DNA of 64,000 nt from Brachynemurus nebulosus (lineage: Eukaryota > Arthropoda > Insecta > Neuroptera > Myrmeleontidae). This document shows positions 24,701 through 35,165 of this stretch, in pieces (the stretch's first letter is position 1; each line of letters starts with the position of its first letter). Position numbers and translations under genes: made by a program. A model generated the notes under the pieces. It had not been told where the DNA came from. It searched no databases and was given only the letters and a program-made list of their open reading frames with translations. The stretch lies in the NCBI GenBank assembly GCA_035578155.1, contig JAPWDM010000001.1, forward strand, positions 80,354,925 through 80,418,924, written 5' to 3'.

Positions 24701-25959
24701 GGTTGAGTCAAGGAAGTCTTTTCCCGGAGACTGAAGGATTCATGCTAGCTATACAAGATCAAGTAATTCATACAAAGAATTACTCAAAATATATACTTCG
24801 TGACTCGTCAATAACATCTGACTCATGCCGGAGATGCCATTCCAAACCTGAAACGATCCAACACATCACAGCTGCCTGTACTCAGCTCGCTCAGTCCGAA
24901 TACAAACACCGTCACGACCAGGTTGGCAAAATCATATACCAGAAACTAGCGGTTAAGCACCACCTTATAACCGATAAAACACCTTACTACAAGCTCACAC
25001 CAAAAGTAGTAGCGGAGAATGACTCCTGTAGACTTTACTGGGATCGGTCGATTATTACAGATAAGACCATAAATCATAATCGACCAGATATCACCTTCGT
25101 AATGAAAAACACTAAGACAACCTATCTGATCGATATTGCGGTTCCAAATACACACAACTTACAAAAAACACACGCAGTTAAATTGGATAAATACACTGAC
25201 CTCGCAGCCGAAATAAAACAACAATGGCGAATGGAACATGTCCACATCGTTCCAATAGTGCTCAGTGCCACCGGGGTCATTCCACACACACTACATAATA
25301 GTTTGAGCCTCTTGGGTCTCCCAAAATACACATATGTCACTATGCAAAAGGCAGTGATCATAAACACGTGTCGTATAGTACGGAAGTTCCTCAGTAATAC
25401 GAATCCGACTGCGATATGTGAAAGCACAAGACCTGCTTCTACTCCATCTGAGCCATCTACAGTGAGCGAACAATACACTGACACTCATCCTACTGACACA
25501 CAACACACATACATAAACACACAATACACTAACACTGAAAGACAAACACTTAACACACATACAGATCCAGATTCGTCTGATGGAGAGGGGGGATCGAACA
25601 ACTGCCGCACTGTCACTGTTACCGCTCTGGTGCACAATCCTCCTCAATTCAATAACACACAAGGTCCGTCAACCTCTGTACCATCTAAACGCGCAGTTCC
25701 AGGAACACCCGATCTTAATGAGCAATTTGATGAACCAGAAAACATCTACACCAAGAAACGTAAAATAGAAAGACACATCCACACACATACACAAACACAC
25801 ACACAAACACAAACAGTCCTTTCCCTTCCCTCTGTCCCTACTCCTACCTATCATTTGAGGACACGAAAACGAACTAGGCTTTCACAGCCCTCTGTCATTG
25901 AGCCAACATCTACGCTCCCACAAAAGTCTCGTCGTACGAACCAGTGTACACCAAAATAG
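21769..25959 (+). CDS. Element A polyprotein: RT and restriction-like endonuclease
   Basis: This 1396-residue protein would nick a TAA repeat and copy its own RNA there. I chose the ATG at 21769 (MEKRKNKPRKN); the frame is open upstream to 21685 but without ATG. A Myb/SANT-like segment lies at about residues 86-140 (RMQWTDELNEFI). RT motifs are PGIDNIQNYW (about 476), NPANYRPITCLPT, FIDYKKAFDSVP (about 605), RRGIFQGDSLGP (about 665) and YMDD (713). A CCHC cluster, CRRCHSKPETIQHITAAC, is at about 1020. The endonuclease shows RPDITFVMKNTK..YLIDIAVP (about 1104-1125). A further ~190 residues, rich in Thr, His, Gln and Pro with basic patches (KKRKIER, RTRKRTR), follow the endonuclease; relatives usually end near it. 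No lesions are seen. Confidence 0.9.
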   Translation: MEKRKNKPRKNAAAGGATGRIRVTTECDSLDRGDDRLGSRQPPVSCNNTFSQNTTALLTEPPTPLAQPTLSVSSEHPLGTTKAGKKRVRMQWTDELNEFIVRTYFKVTRLETDKTGYRTKLHQEFAHSYPHLSRVTEQRLADQKRVIFTNNLIPSSLINTIKTQVAHQFAQNEESQDDGPPEMESPTQNDTQQLVENEPDHHETAVNDTLLQKIELEFNTALTEFEGTDPTHRYLLPKQHTSRRLAEIVEILNNTILPKHLETCDNFIELHTAIYCGAVAAIRCNGSDVTPPVAHNSKEHKTPAWETRLNKRISNIRCNLGRITQYQQGTRSKRLNKYIHDILRKHTVHTQYEEPNKTLTEIRDTLHQKLTALAKRLRRYKTSTERRRQNQAFSRNERRFYQSLTNTVTDSNGLPEKNALHSFWANIWSNTIDHNDKASWIDTEYRNNEHLPEMPYTDITTEDVSRALQRSHNWKAPGIDNIQNYWLKHFTSTHKYLAEHFTLFIRTPNLTPKFLTQGITYMKSKNSDTKNPANYRPITCLPTVYKILTSCLAEKINEHCQINTILTEEQKGCRKRSQGCKEQLLIDSVVLEQAKGRKRNLYTAFIDYKKAFDSVPHSWLRRVLELYKIHPSIVNFLGTIMSDWRTTLHLSIGNEKTTSDLIQVRRGIFQGDSLGPLWFCLAMNPLSRLLNKTKYGYNVGTQTNSRHTISHLMYMDDIKIYAATKHQLQQLLGLSNEVSRELCMEFGIDKCRTQCRSGGKRDAVAFELEPESVMQPMDEGESYRYLGFNQDERIDHSAVKQHLMQQYLTRVRRLLSTHLDGKKTIKAINTYAIPLLTYSFGVIKWTPTDLTNIEIKTRVLMTKYRIHHPKAAIERLTLPRAEGGRGLIDIRNTHNKQVHNLREYFYTKTHTSHLHNVIIQADKAYTPLNLSHTEMPDSFCRLVTKEDKIQQWIRKPLHGRHPHDLNQSNVDKAASHAWLSQGSLFPETEGFMLAIQDQVIHTKNYSKYILRDSSITSDSCRRCHSKPETIQHITAACTQLAQSEYKHRHDQVGKIIYQKLAVKHHLITDKTPYYKLTPKVVAENDSCRLYWDRSIITDKTINHNRPDITFVMKNTKTTYLIDIAVPNTHNLQKTHAVKLDKYTDLAAEIKQQWRMEHVHIVPIVLSATGVIPHTLHNSLSLLGLPKYTYVTMQKAVIINTCRIVRKFLSNTNPTAICESTRPASTPSEPSTVSEQYTDTHPTDTQHTYINTQYTNTERQTLNTHTDPDSSDGEGGSNNCRTVTVTALVHNPPQFNNTQGPSTSVPSKRAVPGTPDLNEQFDEPENIYTKKRKIERHIHTHTQTHTQTQTVLSLPSVPTPTYHLRTRKRTRLSQPSVIEPTSTLPQKSRRTNQCTPK

Positions 25960-26166
25960 ACGAATAACACCTCGTTTCAAGTAGCAATAACAACAATATA
26001 GGGAGTGATGTGACAAACCCGTCCGTGAATGTACTACGGTACTTTTACGGATTGGTTTGGCACATTACCCTTCCACAGAGCCTAATACCTTGCATAATGC
26101 CGGTATAGGTGAATGTTACCCAGTACTGTCCTACTGAGTAGTGAGCGCCAGGTTGGCGTAAAAGTC

Positions 26167-26170
<4 letters not shown>

Positions 26171-26196
<26 letters not shown>
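26171..26196 (+). repeat. (TAA)n between elements A and B
   Basis: About 26 bp. It forms both the 3' border of A and the 5' border of B. Confidence 0.9.
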
Positions 26197-26197
<1 letters not shown>

Positions 26198-26209
26198 ACC
26201 CTCAGGGGC

Positions 26210-26295
26210 TTGTTGTAACACCTGGTTGCTTAGGTGGTCGGTTGCTACAACAACACGGGAAGTAGCGCTCCCGAGGTTCCCGAGCTAAGACCAGG
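26210..26295 (+). ncRNA. Candidate HDV-like self-cleaving ribozyme, element B
   Basis: Four helices fit the HDV double pseudoknot in the right order. P1 is TTGTTGTA (26210-26217) with TACAACAA (26246-26253). P2 is CCTGGT (26221-26226) with ACCAGG (26290-26295). P4 is CGGGAA (26256-26261) with TTCCCG (26277-26282). The P4-to-P2 joiner reads AGCTAAG, matching the family's typical C-N-A-A core, with C26285 as the candidate catalytic base. P3 is poor (GC/GC, 26228-26229 with 26244-26245). P1 starts about 13 nt inside the element rather than at its first base, which is atypical. Such ribozymes release the 5' ends of R2/R4-type transcripts. Confidence 0.5.
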
Positions 26296-26485
26296 TACTT
26301 TCTGGTACCTGGTGCGTGGAGTCAACCAGCGCTAAATGGTGGTCTCTGTTAACGGGCTAACTACCCCTAACAGGTTTTAACTAGTTCCCAACGGTAATAG
26401 AACTAGGAAGGCTGGTCGTGCCGCGGGTCTCTCGGATGGGCCCGCACAAAAAGGCGGAACCAGTCAAAATTCATCTTCTCGTCTC

Positions 26486-29400
26486 GTGCGCCTGGAGTGG
26501 ACGGACAGTTTGAGGAGAGATTTGCTCACGTGCCGCACACAAAGTGAGCCAAATAAGAGAGGGTACATGGCAAGGATGCACGCCATATGGTGCCAGATGC
26601 ATCCCGAACACTCTAATTTAACGCCACAAAATCTGCGTGACCATGTAGCCCGAATTATAAAATTAAACATACCTACCGGACATGACGATAATCGAGAAGC
26701 TCGCGAAGAAGCTAGGGTTGCAAAAACTGCAGTGGTGGAAGCTGAACAGGATTCTGCGGTCAACGGTGAGAGCTCGACCAATAACATCATAGAACGGGAT
26801 CAACCGGTAACTTGCGGTGGCAGCGTAGTTATTGAGGCACAGACGGACTTGTTAAATCAAGCCAACACAGATACTGTGCTAGAGTCTAACACCAGAACAA
26901 GTTCAACTCCCGCACAGAATGATGCCGATCTAAATAAATCCTTTTCTGTCTCAGACAATTTAAGAAAACAATTTCGCGATCTTCTCGATACCGATTTAGA
27001 CTTTGACAAACGACCACGTCCCAAATACCGACGGACGTATATAAAGGCGAACAACTGACCCTACTAAACGAAATTTTGGACAATCATCTATCCCCATCCA
27101 GTGATCTCACCGACGTCGACAACGCAGTATATGCAGCGATGCGTGTCCTGACTCCATGTACTAAGCAGCAAAAGACTGCAGAAGAGAAGGCACGTATTCG
27201 TATTAAACAAATTGACACCAAGGTGAGGACACTACGACAGCTGGTATCGCGTATCCAATGTGTGATAGAATATATTCAGACCAATAGGCGCTTTACGCGA
27301 AAGGTACGGGCTTTTGCCAGAGAACTAAGGTACCGCTATCACACGATAAATTTGGGCAATCTGTTGACCATCAAACAGACACATTTGGATAAGATACGCG
27401 CATTGGCCCTGGCCAAGAAGAAAGTAGCCCGGCGTGATCGGTGTATTCGGGAAAATAAGATCTTTAACTCGAACCCTTCACGCCTGTTCGCATCTAAAAG
27501 CCCTGTCGTGAAGCAACCACCGACGGTCGACGCAATAGAGGATTATTGGCGGGGGATATATGAGACGACTAAAGAGACTGACTTGGACTGTATTCCCATT
27601 AGCCAGTTTAGATGGTACTGCAAACAACAGCTTGGCAAAGTGCCATCTCACACCAATATAACATCTGTTGATAAAGAGGAAGTCGAACTTGCTTTCAAAG
27701 GCAAGAAGAACTATTCGGCTCCGGGCATTGATGGAATAACGAATTTTTGGTGGAAGAAGCTGGCTAGTACCCACCGCCACCTTGCCCGTCTATTTTCAAA
27801 TTGGTTATTTAACTGTGAGCCAATACCATCGTGGCTCGCTGAGGGAAGAACGGTCCTAATACCGAAAAAAGGAGACCTATCACAACCACAGAACTACAGA
27901 CCGATAACCTGCCTGAACACTGTGTATAAAGCGTTCACTTCCATTCTATATGAACGCATCTTGAAGGCGATTGAACCAGTGTGGAGTTCGATCTATGAAC
28001 AACGAGGTTCAAAAAGAGGAATGTCGGGTTGCAAAGATAACTTGCTGGTCGACAGATGTATCTGTCAGGACGCTAGACAGCACAAACGCAACCTGAGCAT
28101 GGCCTGGGTGGACTATCGGAAAGCATTTGGCACAACGTCGCATGAGCTCATTATCTATTTGCTCCATTGTCTGCGAGTCCACCCCGACATTATTAAATGT
28201 ATTGAACACCTGTTACCGCTCTGGAAAACAAGGCTCACAATAACATCCGGTGACCACGTTGTGTCAACGGAGTTGGTGACATACAAAAGAGGCGTATACC
28301 AAGGAGACAGCCTCAGCCCACTTTTGTTTTGCATCTCGTTGTTGCCCCTGTCAATCAGCCTGAGAGAGGAACCCGGGTACTTGTGTGGCCCGGTAGGAAA
28401 TCGCGAGCATAAAGTCACACATTTATTTTATATGGATGACTTAAAACTGTATGCCTCGTCGGAGAGTGATCTCAACTGCGCTCTAAAATTAACACACAAA
28501 TACACGCACGCGATCGGTATGGAGTTCGGACTGGACAAATGCGCGGTGGAGCACTGCAAGCATGGTGTAGTTCCGAATTTTGATTCACACGCCCAATTAG
28601 TGGATGGAAGCATCATAGAACATCTTGATGAAGGAGCGACCTATACGTACCTTGGTGTTGGCGAAAGTCACATCCAGGACGTGAAGAACATGAAGGCCGC
28701 CTTAAGTAGTAGATATAAGCGCCTTCTCCGACAAATTTGGAGTTCCGAATTGTCGGCGAAGAACAAGACCAGCGCTACAAATATGTTAGCCATACCCATC
28801 CTTTTATATACTTTTGGCTCAATTAAGTGGAATGTGAATGAATTGGAGGAACTAGACCGAGACACGCGAAAAATAATGAATATCAACCGTAGTTTGCACC
28901 CACGCGCATCGACACAACGACTTTACCTCCCACGAGACCAGGGGGGGAGGGGGCTCCTGTCAGTCGAACGTTTACATGATCGTATAGTCTTGGGTACAGC
29001 TTGTCGTGTACTTAACAGTTCAGACCCGCTATTGCAACTCGTCAGGGATTACGAGCTTGCTGGCGTAGGCGCATTTTTATTCACAGCAGCGCAACGTGCC
29101 GCCGATATCTTGGGCTTAGCCTTCGATCCGCGTAATCGCGACGGTGATGACAACATTCTTTCACTATCACAGTCGCGCCAAAAGTCGGCAATCAAGAGAG
29201 CCGAGCAACAACATCTGCTCAATAAACATCGCGACAAAGTTCACTAGGGTATGTTCTACCGTCACCTTGACAACCTTGGCCTTTCGAGCGAACTCACTTG
29301 GGCTTTCTTGAGAGCTAATGGACTTAAATCGGAAACGGAGGGCTTTATCATGGCAGCTCAAGATGGAGTGTGGAACACTTTAACACACCAAAAATATGTG

Positions 29401-30036
29401 ATGGGTAATAAAGGGGTTTCGAGTACCTCGTGTCGGGCATGCAAAGCAGACCCGGAAACCTTAATGCACCTGACTTCAGGTTGTTCTTATTATGCTAAAT
29501 CCACCTATATCCATCGCCATAATGCAGCGTTGCGTGTGCTCTACTTTTATCTTCGTCATCATTACGAAGTTGACAAAACACCAGTCTTGCCCTACGATCC
29601 TGCGGAAGTAGAATCCTTTGTTGCCAACCAAAAGTGTAAGATCTTTTGGAATATGCCGGTTGCAACTACCAGGCAACTGAACGCCAATAAGCCTGATGTT
29701 GTGCTCCAAGATTTAACATCTCAGACTATGTATGTTATCGAGTTCTCTGCTCCGGCGGAAACTAACATAGTCGAAAAGGAGGAGCAAAAAAGGATTAAAT
29801 ATCAAGATCTAATACATGAACTGCGACAACTGTACCCGGGCTATACTATCCGCTTGGTCGTACTTATAATCGGATGTCTGGGGGGTATGCATAACTCCTT
29901 TGTGCGCAGTCTTAACATCATTCCGGCTTGTAGATCTCACGCCAACATGTTAGCGGCGTCAATGCAAAAAGCAGTTATTATCGGGACGCTCCGCACGCTC
30001 CGGTCGCACGAGACGACTTTCTCCGGGAGTTCATGA
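26486..30036 (+). pseudogene. Element B polyprotein (RT and RLE), two lesions
   Basis: The first part (26486-27058) has a Myb/SANT-like segment, VRLEWTDSLRRDLL, equivalent to that of A. No ATG is in frame; the nearest, at 26436, is out of frame, so the start may also be damaged. A one-base loss near 27045 shifts the frame. The next part (to 29247) carries the RT: SAPGIDGITNFWW, NYRPITCLNT, WVDYRKAFGTTSHE (Gly replaces the usual Asp after the KAF motif), VYQGDSLSPLLFC and YMDD at about 28434. An in-frame TAG at 29245 separates the last 261 codons, with CRACKADPETLMHLTSGC and KPDVVLQDL..YVIEFSAP, the CCHC cluster and endonuclease. The frame ends TTFSGSS, with no long tail as in A. Confidence 0.88.
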
Positions 30037-30285
30037 ACACCTTTGAACGCCCATGCCCCGTTTAGAGCGGGTCCTCGAACATCCATTGGACCTGCCCTCG
30101 AATCTCCCACTGCCATGGTTTTGCAGCGAGGTTCGGGGATTTATTAATTAGGGAAGACCAGGAAGGGGATTCTGTATGACGGACACTACGTACCTGACCT
30201 AGAAGTACCTGACCTGGTACGCTGCACGGACACTTTTTCCTCCGCCTGGGGGTTTTTGAAGTGCAGTCGCGTTTATTTCGTTAGC

Positions 30286-30419
<134 letters not shown>

Positions 30420-30420
30420 T

Positions 30421-30721
30421 AAACGAACTAGGCTTTCACAGCCCTCTGTCATTGAGCCAACATCTACGCTCCCACAAAAGTCTCGCCGTACGACCCAGTG
30501 TACACCAAAATAAACGAATAACACCTCGTTTCAAGTAGCAATAACAACAATATAGGGAGTGATGTGACAAACCCGTCCGTGAATGTACTACGGTACTTTT
30601 ACGGATTGGTTTGGCACATTACCCTTCCACAAAGCCTAATACCTTGCATAATGCCGGTATAGGTGAATGTTACCCAGTACTGTCCTACTGAGTAGTGAGC
30701 GCCAGGTTGGCGTAAAAGTCT
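30421..30721 (+). mobile_element. 5'-truncated copy of element A
   Basis: The sequence matches element A from about 25867 to its 3' end near 26170. It includes the last coding codons (SQPSVIEPTSTLPQKS) and the whole 3' UTR ending GGCGTAAAAGTCTATA. (TAA)n flanks it on both sides. A 5'-truncated, 3'-complete copy set in a TAA array is the expected product of incomplete target-primed reverse transcription. Differences from A are few, so insertion was recent. Confidence 0.9.
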
Positions 30722-30738
30722 ATAATAATAATAATAAT
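30722..30738. repeat. (TAA)n shared by A copy and minus-strand LINE
   Basis: This 17-bp TAA run is both the 3' border of the truncated A copy and the (ATT)n tail of the minus-strand LINE that follows. Confidence 0.85.
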
Positions 30739-31787
30739 CTTTATTGCATAATACCATAATGGTGTACAATATGTCGATACAATAATATTTAAGACAATTC
30801 ACTAGCTAAGCTTTGCAATAATAATTTTTTAACTTATTTTTAAAATTCTTCTTGTCTTAAATTTCGTGCCTGAAAAATTCTTTGGCGGTTCTATAGTTTT
30901 TAAATCAGATGTAATCTTATTATAGATGCGTAACATATCACCTCTGGGCCAATCACGAACTTTTGCAAACCGCGTGCCAATCAGTTTATAATTTTCTTTT
31001 TTTCTAGTTTGATAATTATGAATTTTCTTATTTTGTTCAAATATATACGGATACGTATGTACAAATGTGGCACATTCAAGAATGTACAAATCATACAATG
31101 TCAATATTTGAAATTTATTAAACAATGGTTGACAGTGTTCACGAGCTGGAGCGCCATCAATAATACGTAGGCATCTTTTTTGCAATTTAAAAATTTTCGC
31201 AGCCTATGATGCACTTCCCCAGAATAAAATACTAAATTGTATTATAGACTGGAAATGTCCAAAATATGCTTTTAAGAGAACATCCTCATCCAAAACCTGT
31301 TTTAAAACCTTAAGCACGTAAATGCCGTTGTTTAATTTTGTTGTAATTTTATTGCGGTTTCCAATTAATTTGCCGGTCCAAGACAATTCCAATAAACCTC
31401 GCTTCTTGTTTAATATCAGTGTTTAATGATTCCAAATAAGCTGGCGTTGTGTGGCCAAACTATATTATTTCAGTTTTCGAAGTATTCATTTTTAGGCCAT
31501 TTTCTTCAAACCATTTAGTCAGTGTAATTGCTGTTGCTTTTACCTGATAAGCAAGTTGTACCTGGTCCTCTGCCTCACACCTAACAGCAGTGTCATCTGG
31601 GTACAGACATTTTCATGTAACGTTGTCGGAAGGTCATTAATGAAAATAAAAAAAGGATAGGTCCCAGGATACTACCCTGAGGCACACCCCTCTTCAATAA
31701 TTGCCATTCCGAATATTTATAGCCGTTTGATGTTTTCAACTTTACACACTGCACTCTGTTTGTCATATATGAGGCTAAGAGGTCCAA
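30739..31787 (-). pseudogene. CR1/Jockey-like LINE, 3' part only
   Basis: On the minus strand, from 31787 down, RT pieces read LLASYMTNRVQCVKL and LLKRGVPQGSILGPILFLF (about 31670). Thumb and C-terminal pieces follow: IIQFSILFWGSAS (about 31210), MQKRCLRIIDGAPAREHCQP (about 31170) and LYDLYILECATFVHTYPYIF. The unit ends GCAATAAAGATTATTATTAT, an AATAAA signal with an ATT-type tail. Frameshifts separate the pieces. The 5' end stops abruptly where the foldback element begins at 31788, so the rest was lost or never copied. The clade is judged from motifs only. Confidence 0.75.
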
Positions 31788-32219
31788 GATAGCAGTTAAG
31801 TAGCAGAAAAAAAGGAAGCACAATTCGTACGAGGGCATTCCTACCAATGCTTATCCGCCAATTGCCTTTGTGTTTTATTTTTAAATATTAAAAAAGGACT
31901 TTAAATAGTAAACTGGAAGGCCTTTATGAATATATTTTTTTTTCCAAATAGTCCAAAATTTCTATTTTATAAATAAAAATCCAAAATTCCTACTTTGTAA
32001 ATAAACAGTGACTTTAATAACATTTTTAAATTACTTAGTATTTATGAATTGCATTTGTTATAAAAGTTCATTTTTTTTAAATTTTTAAAATTACTATACG
32101 CCTACTTGTATTAGAATAAAAATAGAGCATTTAAAACACATTTAACAATACCATTGAATTCCGATGTGAAAATGGGAGGAGTGGGGGGGGGGGGGGGGTG
32201 GAAGTACTGTGGAATCCCT

Positions 32220-32810
32220 AAAAGACACTAGCTGGATACTAACTCAATACACGTAGAATATTTCAGCCCTCTAGGCTTGCTTAGAGAATCTCTAGACGTA
32301 TTACAAAAAAAAGTCAAGGAAATATTGGCGTAAAAATCGTGGGGGTAAGGTTTAAAAGTTGAAACCTCCAAAAAGCAGTGGCTGACTATTAACTTAACCG
32401 GTACACAAAATTTCAGCCCTCTAGGTTTATTTGGGGAGATTTTGACCCGAACGAAACTGTTAAAAACAAGAAAAATCATGTTCTTTTTGGTATAAAAATG
32501 GTGGGGGTAAGGGTTAAAAGTTGAGACCCCCAAAAGGCACCCACTTGATACTAACTCAATCCGAATACAAAATTTCAGTCCTCTAGGTTTATTTGGATAA
32601 CCTGTGCGAGTGGTACAAACTTCGAAAACGTCGGAAAAGCATGAAATTGTAGTTTAAAAATGGTGGGGGTAGGGGTAAAATATTTAAACCTCCAAAAAGC
32701 ATAACCTACGTACGAACTTTATCAACATACCAAATTTCAACCCTCTCCGTTAATTCTGGGGAGCTGTGGGCGGGTTAGATCCAGCCAAATACTTTTTTTC
32801 CCTTCTACTC
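32220..32810 (-). repeat. ~125-bp diverged tandem units, left arm
   Basis: Four to five units share TTTCAGCCCTCTAGGTTTAT, then AAAAATGGTGGGGGTAAGGG and ACCTCCAAAAAGCA. Unit starts are near 32240, 32390, 32560 and 32720. Confidence 0.75.
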
Positions 32811-32856
32811 CCTCCAAATCATCCTAGGAAGCGGAATTTTGGATATGTTGTAGATA

Positions 32857-34210
32857 CGAGAGCCGTTTTTTTTCAACCTCCGATAGGCTATAAATAAAAG
32901 ACAAGTTCATCTAAAACAATAATTTTATTACTAAAAGATTAGTACACTTACGGTTACTTTTCGACATAATCACTGAAGAGATTGAGGCATTTGTCATATC
33001 TGTGGACAAGCTTTGCAATACCCTCTGCAAAGAAAGTTTCCACCAATGAATTCAAGTAGTCGTAGAGAGTAGTAGATGTTGGTTTGAAGGTCGCCATTAG
33101 TTTGAAAGCGCTTCCCACCAAGCCACGTCTTCAGTTCAGGAAAAAGATGAAAGTCACAGGGTGCTAAGTCTGGACTGTATGGCGGATGATCGAAAATGTC
33201 CCATCCAAATTGTTCGAGAAGCCGTTGAGTTGCTCCAGCAGTGTGTGGACGGGCACTGTCATGGATCAGAACAATTCCAGTGGTCAGCTTTCCTCTTCGT
33301 TTGTTCTGAATGGCTCTACGCAAACGTCGTAAAGTTTCAAAATAAACAGCTGCAGTGATTGTGGTTCCGGGCTCCATAAACTCCACAAGCAACATGCCTT
33401 GTTGATCCCAAAACACAGTAGACATGGTCTTTCTGTTGTTGAAGATTTTTTTGAATTTCTTTGGTTTGTTTGGTGAAATTGAATGCATCCATTTTTGTGA
33501 TTGTCGTTTTGTTTCCGGTGTGTCGTATTGAATCCAGTCACGATTGATTTCAAAAGGTTGTCTCCTTCATCCTGATAACGCTCAAGGAACGCCATTCGTC
33601 GAGTTTTGTGGCCGTCCGTCAACATTTTTGAGACCCAAAGTGCACAAAATTTTTTGTAGCCTAACCGTTCAGTGACAATAGAGTACAAAACAGACCTTAA
33701 AACTTCTGGAAATTCCGTAGATAAAGCAGTAATGGTGAATCTGCGGTTTTCTTTAACCATTCTGTCCATTCTGTCCATTCTGTCCACAATGGTTTTCTTT
33801 AACCATTAACTCATTGACCCAGGTCATCTGAAACGACAGATTTGCGTCCTTGGCCCCCTTCATCATGCATATCATTACGCCCTTCTTTAAACTTTCGACA
33901 CCATTCACGCACAACACCATCACTCATGAAGTTTTCCCCATACACTCGACTCATTCTCCTATGGATTTCTGTAGAAATGCATCCCCCTGTAGAAAACGAA
34001 TAACACTTTGCAATTCACACTTGGCGGGAGCAACAATAATGGCGGCCATGTTTACGTGGCTGTAGCACAATGCCGACTGACGCCTGAATGTTAACAATGG
34101 CGGAGTGTGTAGTGCGAGAGCTGCGCAGTCGCCTACAGCGCATGTCTGCTTTCTGCTGCCTGCGTAGCGCCTGCACCGAGCGATCGGAGGTTGAAAAAAA
34201 ATGGCCTTCG
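32857..34210 (-). mobile_element. Complete mariner element, inactive
   Basis: The inverted ends are CGAGAGCCGTTTTTTTTCAA (32857) and the complement of GAAAAAAAATGGCCTTCG (ending 34210). They extend to CAACCTCCGAT, and TA flanks both sides (32855-32856 and 34211-34212). At 1354 bp it has the normal mariner length. It splits the left arm of the foldback element, so it is younger than that element. The transposase (32990-34049) is broken. Confidence 0.9.
32990..34049 (-). pseudogene. Mariner transposase, D,D34D, frameshifted
   Basis: A mariner transposase would cut and paste the element at TA sites. The minus-strand ATG at 34049 starts MAAIIVAPAKCELQSVIRFL, the usual helix-turn-helix start. A frameshift near 33965 leads to MSRVYGENFMSDGVVREWCR. 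After another break come VKENRRFTITALSTEFPEV and WVSKMLTDGHKTRRMAF. At about 33533 the sequence passes from IVTG directly to WIQYDTPETKRQ in another frame. The short loss there removes the DE of GDET and with it the first catalytic Asp. The other two remain, in LIHDSARPH (33258-33260) and YSPDLAPCDFHLF (33153-33155), separated by 34 residues. An ATTCTGTCC triplication sits at 33765-33790. Confidence 0.88.
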
Positions 34211-34419
34211 TAATTGACCGAAATATTACTTTCAAACATTATTATTTGGAGAAGTTGTATTGTTTTGTTTCCCCCCACCACGCCCCTAAAGTTTGGGTCG
34301 GATCCAAAATTTGACCCTACTTTGATATGTGGTGCATTGGAAATGAGCGCCAATTACCAAATTTCAGCTTTTCCCTTCCATAGGGGGGCCCTACACATGT
34401 CAAAATGTAGCGGGAAAAA

Positions 34420-34550
<131 letters not shown>

Positions 34551-34680
34551 AATAAGAAATTTTTTTCTTCAGAATCGTGTTCGACGAGTCCGAAAATGGA
34601 TAGGGCCCCTACTCTCACCTAATCTCCTTCTTATCGTATAGGCTGTATAAGTCTAATTTTTCAAGGAAAAATTTGACCTA
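34551..34680 (+). repeat. Module M inside foldback, left side
   Basis: CAGAATCGTGTTCGACG and TATCGTATAGGCTGTATAAG mirror the inverted copy at 35045-35165. The two modules face each other across the 364-bp centre. Confidence 0.75.
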
Positions 34681-35044
34681 AAAATATGTTTATTAACAAT
34701 AAATCTTTACAGATGTTTCTGTCGTCAAACAAAATGATTTACAATATTTCAGTTTTACAGAAAACGCTTTCACTTGAATATTTTTTATGTGCTTTTAAAA
34801 TTAAAATTATTTATTGTCTTTATAGATTTTAATAACTTGTTGAACACATCCGCTTTCAACATAACATGACTTTCTCTCGAAATGGAAAGGTTATGTCTAG
34901 GAGCAGCAAGCTGGCTTCCTCCTCTAGTCGCATATGAATAAGTCTTCCACTGTTTTAAAGTGTCTAATATTTGTTTTTGCATACATGGCAACCTCGTGTA
35001 TATAAACCGGAGATACAGTATATTCTTTTTAGTCGAATTTTCTT

Positions 35045-35165
35045 TTTATTCGAATTTTTCAGCAGAACAAATTAGACTTATACTACAGCTTATACGATAA
35101 GAACGGGACAAGGTGAGAGTAGGGGCGTTATCCGTTTTTGGACCCGTAGAATATAATTCTGAATA
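35045..35165 (-). repeat. Module M inside foldback, right side
   Basis: The reverse-orientation copy: CTTATACGATAAGAACG, GTGAGAGTAGGGGCG and GGACCCGTAGAATA. Unlike the left side it has no (TA)n tract next to it, which breaks the arm symmetry. Confidence 0.7.

Larger units (their letters stand above)
21677..26170 (+). mobile_element. Element A: TAA-targeted RLE LINE, intact
   Basis: This 4.5-kb non-LTR retrotransposon lies exactly between two (TAA)n tracts. It has a short structured 5' region (21677-21768), one intact ORF (21769-25959) and a 211-bp 3' UTR. The UTR ends GGCGTAAAAGTCTATA, directly followed by TAA repeats. The same 3' end precedes a TAA tract at 30721. One ORF, an RT, a CCHC motif and a C-terminal PD..D endonuclease make it an R2/R4-type element. 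TAA targeting is the trait known for the R4-clade element Dong, so I place it near that clade by inference. The intact ORF suggests recent activity. Confidence 0.9.

Noticed and set aside
25122..25662. Overlapping minus-strand frames opposite the element A tail
   Set aside because: Shadows of the sense ORF in CA-rich sequence, with no independent evidence.
33161..33358. Plus-strand frame across the mariner
   Set aside because: Antisense of the conserved transposase region.
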